Notes under the pieces: model-generated
The model's input: the letters and a program-made list of their open reading frames with translations, nothing else
Database searches by the model: none
What the model was told of the DNA's origin: nothing
In this document: one piece after another, positions 1-4,643 of the stretch
Position numbering within the stretch: position 1 is the first letter of the stretch
Layout: each line of letters starts with the position of its first letter
Position numbers and translations under genes: made by a program
NCBI GenBank assembly: GCA_937981945.1
Contig: CALJNJ010000101.1
Span: 1-5,967 of the forward strand
DNA: 5,967 nt
Origin: an uncultured Caulobacterales bacterium
Lineage (GTDB): Bacteria; Pseudomonadota; Alphaproteobacteria; Caulobacterales; Maricaulaceae
Reading direction: 5' to 3'

Positions 1-825
1 CTGGGCATGAATGCTTTGCTGGGCGTCGGCCTTGGCTCAGAGCGTGAATCTCAACTGGTTGTTATGCGCTGGGACGGCGGTAAAAAAGGCGCCAAGCCGG
101 CGGCCATTATCGGAAAAGGCGTTACCTTTGACACAGGCGGCATCTCCCTCAAGCCCGGGAACGGCATGTGGGATATGAAAGGCGATATGGGCGGGTCAGC
201 CGCTGTGGTCGGCGCTATGATCGGCGTTGCCAAACGTAAGGCCAAAGCCAATGTGATCGGTATTATCGGTTTGGTCGAAAACATGCCTGACGGGCGCGCT
301 CAATTGCCGGGTGATATCGTTAAATCCATGTCCGGCCAAACTATCGAAGTTCTCAATACGGACGCGGAAGGTCGTTTGGTTCTGGCCGATGCCCTGCATT
401 ATTGCGCGACAAAATATAAGCCGAAAGCCATGATTAATTTGGCAACGCTCACCGGGGCCATCATTGTCTCCCTCGGGCATGAACATGCCGGCGTATTTTC
501 CAATGATGACGGACTGGCCGAGCAAATTGCATCCGCGTCTGAAGCATCAGGAGAACGTAGCTGGCGTTTGCCGTTACTGCCGGCCTATGACAAACTTTTG
601 GATACGCCCAACGCAGATGTTAAAAATATCGGCGGGCGGGAAGCCGGATCCATTACGGCCGCGCAGTTCTTGCAGCGCTTTGTCGGTGATACGACTTGGG
701 CCCATATTGATGTCGCCGGTACGGCCATGAAGAATAAGCGCAATGACCCGCGGGAAACCACATTCGGGACAGGGTATGGTGTCAGGCTCCTCAATCACTG
801 GATCGCTGATAATTACGAGGGCTGA
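1..825 (+). CDS. pepA: Leucyl aminopeptidase PepA (M17 family), C-terminal catalytic part, 5' end outside window
   Basis: Cytosolic M17 metallo-aminopeptidase that removes N-terminal residues, often leucine, from peptides using two metal ions. The frame is open from base 1, so the gene starts upstream; 274 residues remain of a family that is usually about 500, which is essentially the whole catalytic domain. Counting from the codon at base 1, the metal and active-site residues known from E. coli PepA are all visible: Lys39 in GKG, Asp44 in FDTGG, Lys51 in SLKP, Asp62 in KGDM, and Asp121, Glu123 and Arg125 in the signature NTDAEGR. The ATG at base 7 is an internal methionine, not the start. 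The N-terminal domain, linked to DNA binding in E. coli PepA, is not visible. The stop codon overlaps the holC start by one base, so the two are very likely co-transcribed and translationally coupled. Identity is near certain. Confidence 0.97.
   Translation: MGMNALLGVGLGSERESQLVVMRWDGGKKGAKPAAIIGKGVTFDTGGISLKPGNGMWDMKGDMGGSAAVVGAMIGVAKRKAKANVIGIIGLVENMPDGRAQLPGDIVKSMSGQTIEVLNTDAEGRLVLADALHYCATKYKPKAMINLATLTGAIIVSLGHEHAGVFSNDDGLAEQIASASEASGERSWRLPLLPAYDKLLDTPNADVKNIGGREAGSITAAQFLQRFVGDTTWAHIDVAGTAMKNKRNDPRETTFGTGYGVRLLNHWIADNYEG
817..821 (+). promoter_or_regulatory. Ribosome binding site of holC inside pepA
   Basis: GAGGG lies in the last codons of pepA, three bases before the holC ATG at 825. 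The spacing is short, but the TGATG stop-start overlap would let ribosomes finishing pepA re-initiate directly. Confidence 0.5.
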
Positions 826-1271
826 TGACCGAATATTGGTTCTATCACCTGGAGGCCTCCGTTCTGGAGGGCGTGTTACCGGGTCTTCTTGAAAAGACCC
901 GGGATCGCGGTTGGCGTGCTCTTGTCAAAATGCCCGAGTCGCGTCTGGCCGATACGGACAAGTTTCTGTGGACATTCAAAGATGACAGTTTTCTGCCCCA
1001 CGGCAGGGATGATCAGCCATTGGCCGATCAGCAGCCTATTGTTTTGTCGTCCACGGCCGCGACATCGGACGGGTTTGAATGCGTTTTTCTGGTCGACGGC
1101 GAAGACTTGGAAATGAGCGAGGCAACCGAAAGATGCCTGGTCATGATTGACGGCCGCAATCAGGAACGCGTTCAGGCCGCGCGGGCCAAGTGGAAAAGTC
1201 TGAAAGACAAAGATGCGACCATGTCCTATTGGCAGCAAAATGATCGCGGAGGCTGGGACAAGAAAGCTTAG
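825..1271 (+). CDS. holC: DNA polymerase III subunit chi (HolC)
   Basis: Accessory subunit of the DNA polymerase III clamp loader. In E. coli, chi pairs with psi and links the replisome to single-stranded-DNA-binding protein. The 148-residue length matches the family (E. coli chi is 147). Family features are visible: an N-terminal YWFYHLE strand (residues 4-10), an aromatic-rich LWTF at 48-51, and SFLPHG at 55-60, followed by a second alpha/beta half with FECVFLVDGE around residues 84-93. The ATG at 825 is set by the stop-start overlap with pepA, the GAGGG upstream and the expected N-terminus. The pepA-holC order is common in proteobacteria and supports the call. No psi (holD) gene is seen; psi is often missing or unrecognisable outside gammaproteobacteria. 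An internal 9-bp hairpin lies in codons 19-26. Confidence 0.93.
   Translation: MTEYWFYHLEASVLEGVLPGLLEKTRDRGWRALVKMPESRLADTDKFLWTFKDDSFLPHGRDDQPLADQQPIVLSSTAATSDGFECVFLVDGEDLEMSEATERCLVMIDGRNQERVQAARAKWKSLKDKDATMSYWQQNDRGGWDKKA
879..902. repeat. Perfect 9-bp inverted repeat (hairpin) inside holC
   Basis: CCGGGTCTT at 879-887 is the exact reverse complement of AAGACCCGG at 894-902, with a 6-base loop CTTGAA. The RNA stem would be GC-rich at its base and stable. No T-run follows on either strand, so it does not look like an intrinsic terminator. It sits about 55 bases into holC, where it could slow ribosomes or RNA polymerase. A function is not shown, and one such repeat in 6 kb of coding DNA could be chance. 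Confidence 0.5.
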
Positions 1272-1285
1272 TGTGCCGTAGCGCC

Positions 1286-1313
1286 TTTCACCGTGCCCGT
1301 CATGTGCTAACCT
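1286..1313 (+). promoter_or_regulatory. Possible promoter for the I78-like lipoprotein gene
   Basis: The only gap between holC and the lipoprotein gene carries GCTAACCT at 1306-1313, which shares the GCTA core of the alphaproteobacterial (Caulobacter-type) -10 element, preceded at 14 bases by a weak TTTCAC at 1286-1291. A transcript starting at the usual distance would begin within a few bases of the ATG at 1320, giving a nearly leaderless mRNA; this fits the absence of a Shine-Dalgarno sequence. The -35 match is poor, so this is tentative. Confidence 0.25.
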
Positions 1314-1323
1314 TTGCACATGA
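1300..1323. repeat. Perfect 8-bp inverted repeat spanning the lipoprotein start codon
   Basis: TCATGTGC at 1300-1307 and GCACATGA at 1316-1323 are exact reverse complements separated by 8 bases, TAACCTTT. The right arm contains the ATG at 1320-1322; the left arm overlaps the putative -10 element. As DNA it has the form of an operator for a dimeric regulator. As RNA, in read-through transcripts from pepA-holC, it would hide the start codon in a stem. Either role is inference; the repeat itself is directly visible. Confidence 0.5.
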
Positions 1324-1790
1324 TTCGTATTTTGGCCTTGATCCTGACGCCGGCCTTATTGCTGGCTTGTCAATCGACACCGCGCAATGCGCAGCCTGTT
1401 TTTCCGCGCGGCGCGCAAGGTCAATATGTTCGTCCCGCTTATTTAAATCCTGCGCCGGTCCCCCGTATTCCGGCGACCGATGTCTGTCAGTCACAACTGT
1501 TTCAGGGGTTGGTCGGGCAGCCTGAAGGCGCCATTTTTATTCCGGGATTGCCGGGCACAAAGCGCGTGATCAAGCCGGCCTTTGATGAGGGTTTTGATTA
1601 TGACGCCGGTGATACGTTCGGTCAGGAACCGACCTATCTGGAAGTGCGGGATTATCTCCCGGATCAATCCCTTTATGCGCCGTCAATCCGAACGCCGGGA
1701 TCCTTATTGGCAGTAACGGAATTTAACACCAACCGCCTAACAATCGAACTGGATATAGAAGGCTATGTTCAGGAAGTGCGCTGCGGTTAG
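1320..1790 (+). CDS. Lipoprotein with peptidase inhibitor I78-like domain
   Basis: Predicted 156-residue envelope lipoprotein. The N-terminus is a short hydrophobic signal peptide ending in the lipobox LLAC, with Cys17 as the lipid-modified residue; Gln at +2 does not suggest inner-membrane retention. The C-terminal 21 residues (136-156), with NRLTIELD, EGYV and VRCG, closely match the I78 family end, and an upstream Cys56 with LVGQP (64-68) matches its start. In the Aspergillus elastase inhibitor of this family the equivalent two cysteines form a disulfide, so Cys56-Cys155 may do the same. About 99 residues separate them rather than about 62, because of an insertion near residues 70-120. Inhibition of a serine protease is inferred from the family only. 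The ATG at 1320 is preferred over an in-frame TTG at 1314 because it gives a standard signal peptide. No Shine-Dalgarno is seen. Confidence 0.75.
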   Translation: MIRILALILTPALLLACQSTPRNAQPVFPRGAQGQYVRPAYLNPAPVPRIPATDVCQSQLFQGLVGQPEGAIFIPGLPGTKRVIKPAFDEGFDYDAGDTFGQEPTYLEVRDYLPDQSLYAPSIRTPGSLLAVTEFNTNRLTIELDIEGYVQEVRCG

Positions 1791-2944
1791 GATTCGAACG
1801 CGGTAACTTTTCGTCCGTCCAGCTTTAGCGCAATCTCGCCGCGCAGCATCTTAAGCGCGTCTTCCCCAAAAACTTCCCGTCGCCATCCGCTCAGCGCCTG
1901 AACATCAGCTTTTTCCCCGAAGGCTGCAATCTTCTCAATGTCCTTGGCGGATGCGACCAGTCGCGGCGCGATATCTTCATACTCGGTCCGCAGTCGCAAC
2001 AGGGTGCGCAACATTTCCGAGGTCGGTCCGATATTGGGCGGCATATGCCTAACCTTTGGAATAGGCGGGCCGTAGTCCTCCACATTGTCCAGCGCGTAAT
2101 TGATGTCTTCAACCAGTTTTTTGGCTGTTTCGGATCTTTCAAACCCGTTGGGCACGCCGCGCAGGGCAGCCAAGGCTTTCAGCGTACGAGGTTTTTGCTG
2201 CGCTATATCGTAAAGCGCATCATCTTTTAAAACGCGGCGGCGGGGGATATTTCGTTTTATGGCTTTGCGTTCCCGCCAAGCTGCTGCCGCTTTTAGGACG
2301 GCTAAATATTCCCGTTTGGGCCGGCGAATTTTCAGCCTTTCCCATGCGGTGTCCGGATTGTTTTCATACAGACTTGCCTGCATTTGCGGCTGCATTTCCT
2401 CGATTACCCAATTCAGGCGTCCGCGCTCTTCCAGCTCCGTGACCATACCGTTGTAAAAATCCCGCAAATGGGTGACATCACCCAAGGCGTATTTCAGCTG
2501 TTTGGGTGACAAAGGACGTTTTGACCAATCGGTAAATCTCGCCCCTTTATCCAATTCTTTGTCGAGCCGTCCCTTTACCAAAGCTTGGTAACTTACCGAG
2601 TCCCCATAGCCGAGCGCCATGCCGGCAATTTGAGTGTCAAATACAGGCGCCGGAACCGTGCCGATCAGGTGATAGAAGATTTCCAAATCCTGCCGCGCAG
2701 CGTGCATGACTTTGGTGATTTTTGAGTCCAATAAAAGTTTGTGGAGCGGCTCAAGATCAATGCCTTTAGCGAGCGGATCAACAATGGCTTCGTCGTCATC
2801 AGTGGAAACTTGGATCAGACACAAAATCGAGAAAAACGTGCTCTCACGCATGAACTCCGTGTCAACACAGAGAAATTCTTTGTCTTTAGCTTTGTCGCAA
2901 AATGCGGCGAGCGTCGCCGTATCCGTTATGGTGTGAATCGTCAT
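1787..2944 (-). CDS. rnd: Ribonuclease D
   Basis: DEDDy-family 3'-5' exoribonuclease that trims 3' ends of tRNA precursors and other small structured RNAs in the cytosol. The 385-residue length is close to E. coli RNase D (375). All catalytic residues are present at almost the E. coli positions: Asp28 and Glu30 in VDTEFMRE (ExoI), Asp86 in HAARQDLEIF (ExoII), and Tyr152 and Asp156 in YALGD (ExoIII). A first HRDC domain covers about residues 209-290 and a more degenerate second helical HRDC-like region about 300-375, as in the E. coli enzyme. The ATG at 2944 places the catalytic residues at the expected distance from the N-terminus, although no Shine-Dalgarno precedes it. It follows the phosphatase gene by 34 bp, probably one transcript. 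Its TAA stop overlaps the stop of the convergent lipoprotein gene by 4 bp. Confidence 0.96.
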   Translation of the reverse strand: MTIHTITDTATLAAFCDKAKDKEFLCVDTEFMRESTFFSILCLIQVSTDDDEAIVDPLAKGIDLEPLHKLLLDSKITKVMHAARQDLEIFYHLIGTVPAPVFDTQIAGMALGYGDSVSYQALVKGRLDKELDKGARFTDWSKRPLSPKQLKYALGDVTHLRDFYNGMVTELEERGRLNWVIEEMQPQMQASLYENNPDTAWERLKIRRPKREYLAVLKAAAAWRERKAIKRNIPRRRVLKDDALYDIAQQKPRTLKALAALRGVPNGFERSETAKKLVEDINYALDNVEDYGPPIPKVRHMPPNIGPTSEMLRTLLRLRTEYEDIAPRLVASAKDIEKIAAFGEKADVQALSGWRREVFGEDALKMLRGEIALKLDGRKVTAFES

Positions 2945-2978
2945 ATGGCCACGGGAATAGGGCGCAATTTGCCATTTG

Positions 2979-3446
2979 TCACGGGCTTTGTTGAAGGGTT
3001 CGGATTAGCCCGTCGCCGGCATCTTCGATCAAATCAAGGACGTGTTCAAAACCGCGGGCGCCGCCGTAATAAGGATCGGGAACTTCCGCCTCGGATGAGG
3101 TGCCGTATTCCAGAAATAATTTGACTTTGTGACGGGCATTTTCAGGCGCTTTGGACAAAAGTTCAGCCCGGTTTCGGCGGTCCATGGCCAGGATAAAATC
3201 AAATATTTCAAAATCATCTTGTTCAACAGGCCGGGCTGTTTGGCCGGCAAAAGAATAACCGCGGCGCGTGCCCGCTTCTCTGGCGCGCTCATCCGGTAAT
3301 TCGCCGCGGTGCCAACCGCCGGTGCCGGCGCTGTCAATCTCAACGTCAAGACCTGCCAGGCGGGCTTTGTGCCGAAAAACGGCCTCTGCGGTTGGTGAAC
3401 GGCAAATATTTCCCAGACACACAAAAAGAACTTTGGGTTTTGACAT
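2979..3446 (-). CDS. Low-molecular-weight protein tyrosine phosphatase
   Basis: Cytosolic phosphatase (155 residues, usual family size) that cleaves phosphate from protein tyrosines through a cysteinyl-phosphate intermediate. The CX5R loop VCLGNICRSP gives nucleophile Cys10 and Arg16, with a second Cys15 as often seen in the family. The general acid is Asp124 in DPYY (124-127), and the conserved SAGTGGWH runs from residue 39. The loop residue corresponding to Thr11 of the arginine phosphatase YwlE is Ile14 here, which favours phosphotyrosine over phosphoarginine. No exopolysaccharide or tyrosine-kinase genes are nearby, so a Wzb-like role in capsule export is not supported and the target is unknown. 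The ATG at 3446 puts the P-loop at the normal position. The gene is divergent from the sirtuin with 21 bp between start codons, and rnd follows it. Confidence 0.95.
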   Translation of the reverse strand: MSKPKVLFVCLGNICRSPTAEAVFRHKARLAGLDVEIDSAGTGGWHRGELPDERAREAGTRRGYSFAGQTARPVEQDDFEIFDFILAMDRRNRAELLSKAPENARHKVKLFLEYGTSSEAEVPDPYYGGARGFEHVLDLIEDAGDGLIRTLQQSP

Positions 3447-3467
3447 GGTTTCGGGTTAAACGGGTTT
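3447..3467. promoter_or_regulatory. 21-bp divergent start-to-start region between phosphatase and sirtuin genes
   Basis: Only 21 bases separate the two divergent start codons, too few for two conventional promoters with leaders, so promoter elements must overlap each other or lie in the opposite coding region. CGGGTT occurs twice, at 3452-3457 and 3461-3466, nine bases apart. No Shine-Dalgarno is visible on either side. Both genes begin with near-identical bases (ATGTC, one variable base, AAA), which makes the junction partly palindromic. No specific regulator can be named. Confidence 0.35.
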
Positions 3468-4181
3468 ATGTCCAAAATCAAAAACATTGTGGTCCTCACC
3501 GGCGCGGGTATTTCGGCAGAAAGCGGGATTCGGACGTTCCGGGACACCGGCGGTCTGTGGGAAGATCATTCAATAGAAGAAGTGGCGACCCCGGAAGGCT
3601 ATGCTGCCAATCCTGAACTTGTTTTGGGGTTTTACAATGCCCGGCGGGCGCAGCTGAGCAGCGTCGAACCCAATCCGGCTCATACAGCTTTGTCACGGCT
3701 TGAAAAAGGATTGATCGGGCAGGGCGGCTATCTGACGATTGTCACACAAAATGTGGACGATTTACATGAACGCGGCGGCGCGGAGAACGTCATTCATATG
3801 CACGGGGAATTATTATCCCAATGGTGCCGATCCTGTAATCATAAGTTCAAGAGTTCAGAGAGTTTTACGCTGCAAAGCCAATGCCCGAAATGCAGCGCGG
3901 GCGGGAAAGTTCGGCCCGACATCGTTTGGTTCGGCGAAATGCCTTATTATATGGATACGATCGAAATGAGCGTTACAAATTGCGATTTGTTCGTCTCCAT
4001 TGGGACGAGCGGCGCGGTTTACCCGGCGGCCGGATATGTGCAAATGGCGCGGGGCCTTGGAAAGCAAACCCTCGAGATTAATTTGGAGCGTTCTGAAGGC
4101 TCCCACTTTTTTCATGAAACCCGATTAGGCAAGGCCGGCGAATTAGTCCCCGCCTGGGTCGATGAGGTTTTAAATGGCTGA
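3468..4181 (+). CDS. cobB: NAD-dependent protein deacylase, CobB-type sirtuin
   Basis: Sir2-family enzyme that uses NAD+ to remove acyl groups from lysines, giving nicotinamide and O-acyl-ADP-ribose. In E. coli, CobB activates acetyl-CoA synthetase and other metabolic enzymes. The 237-residue protein shows GAGISAESG (residues 12-20), FRD (24-26), TQNVDDLH (93-100), catalytic His112 in HMHGE, a zinc site of Cys120, Cys123, Cys139 and Cys142, GTSG (179-182) and NLE (205-207). Tyr56 and Arg59 form the YxxR pair that in SIRT5 and CobB binds acidic acyl groups, so desuccinylase or demalonylase activity is plausible besides deacetylation. The short N-terminus and the ATG directly before the first Rossmann strand fix the start. 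It overlaps the next gene by 8 bp and diverges from the phosphatase gene. Confidence 0.96.
   Translation: MSKIKNIVVLTGAGISAESGIRTFRDTGGLWEDHSIEEVATPEGYAANPELVLGFYNARRAQLSSVEPNPAHTALSRLEKGLIGQGGYLTIVTQNVDDLHERGGAENVIHMHGELLSQWCRSCNHKFKSSESFTLQSQCPKCSAGGKVRPDIVWFGEMPYYMDTIEMSVTNCDLFVSIGTSGAVYPAAGYVQMARGLGKQTLEINLERSEGSHFFHETRLGKAGELVPAWVDEVLNG
4164..4167 (+). promoter_or_regulatory. Ribosome binding site of yaiI inside cobB
   Basis: GAGG lies six bases before the ATG at 4174, inside the last codons of cobB. This good Shine-Dalgarno supports the overlapping start rather than a later one. Confidence 0.6.
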
Positions 4182-4635
4182 CATTTTGGTTTGGATTGAC
4201 GCTGATGCCTGTCCGGTGCGCGAAGAGACTTACAAAGTCGCGCTTCGTCATAAGGTCCCGGTAAAAGTTGTCTCAAACAGTTTCCTGAGAGTGCCCGACC
4301 ATCCGTCCATTGAAAGGGTGATGGTTTCGGACGGATTTGACGCGGCCGACGATTACATCGCTGAGAATTGTGGTCCCGGCAGTGTGGTCATAACGGCGGA
4401 TATTTTACTGGCGGATCGCATATTAAAGGCCGGCGCTGCGGGGTTGTCGCCAAAAGGTGATGCGTGGACTGACGATAATATCGGAACGGCCATTGCCACG
4501 CGGGCGATTATGGCTGATTTAAGAGCGGGCGCTTTAGGCGAAAATATTGGCGGTCCCAAGCCGTTTACTCATGCTGACAGATCCAAATACTTACAAAGCC
4601 TGCATAATTTAATTGAGCGCCTGAAGCGGGGCTGA
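4174..4635 (+). CDS. yaiI: YaiI/YqxD family protein (UPF0178, DUF188)
   Basis: Small conserved protein (153 residues, normal for the family) of unproven function. The family is related to PIN-domain-like nucleases, so a nuclease role is possible but only inferred. Its hallmark IDADACPVR starts at residue 8 with acidic Asp9 and Asp11; GFDAADDYI (54-62) and TADILLAD (74-81) supply further acidic residues typical of a metal-binding pocket. The C-terminal half has SPKGDAWTDDNIG, GGPKPFTHADRSKYLQ and a final helix, all characteristic. The family usually has DIPLA where this protein has DILLA. The ATG lies 8 bp inside cobB with a good Shine-Dalgarno, so the two are probably co-translated; I know of no functional link to sirtuins. 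The stop is 2 bp from the convergent glpD stop. Confidence 0.92.
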   Translation: MADILVWIDADACPVREETYKVALRHKVPVKVVSNSFLRVPDHPSIERVMVSDGFDAADDYIAENCGPGSVVITADILLADRILKAGAAGLSPKGDAWTDDNIGTAIATRAIMADLRAGALGENIGGPKPFTHADRSKYLQSLHNLIERLKRG

Positions 4636-4643
4636 GGTCAGCC
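4630..4643. repeat. Palindrome containing both convergent stop codons
   Basis: GGCTGA at 4630-4635 and TCAGCC at 4638-4643 are exact reverse complements, separated by GG. The arms contain the yaiI stop (TGA, plus) and the glpD stop (TGA, minus). In plus-strand RNA two further G-U pairs would extend the stem, closing a four-base loop. No T-run follows on either strand, so it is at best a weak bidirectional terminator. Part of the symmetry comes simply from two facing TGA codons. Confidence 0.35.

Noticed and set aside
876..1319. A 147-residue minus-strand frame covering holC.
   Set aside because: It has no recognisable domain and lies opposite a well-supported holC; GC-rich third positions readily open such frames.
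1271..1525. An 84-residue reading frame starting with GTG and overlapping the holC stop.
   Set aside because: It runs out of frame through the lipoprotein gene, resembles no family I know, and the lipoprotein frame has a clear lipobox and I78 ending.
1790..1799. On the minus strand the end of rnd reads GTTCGAATCC, identical to a typical tRNA T-loop B-box, which could mark a tRNA end or an attachment site.
   Set aside because: The flanking bases do not pair to make a T-stem, no acceptor or anticodon arm is present, no integrase is nearby, and the bases simply encode the last RNase D residues.
2741..3124. A 127-residue plus-strand frame opposite the rnd and phosphatase genes.
   Set aside because: Both minus-strand genes here have complete catalytic motifs; the frame is arginine-rich and low-complexity, as expected of an antisense shadow.
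3440..3445. Perfect TTGACA -35 hexamer just upstream of cobB.
   Set aside because: It overlaps the phosphatase start codon, and no acceptable -10 element lies 16-18 bases downstream ahead of the cobB ATG.
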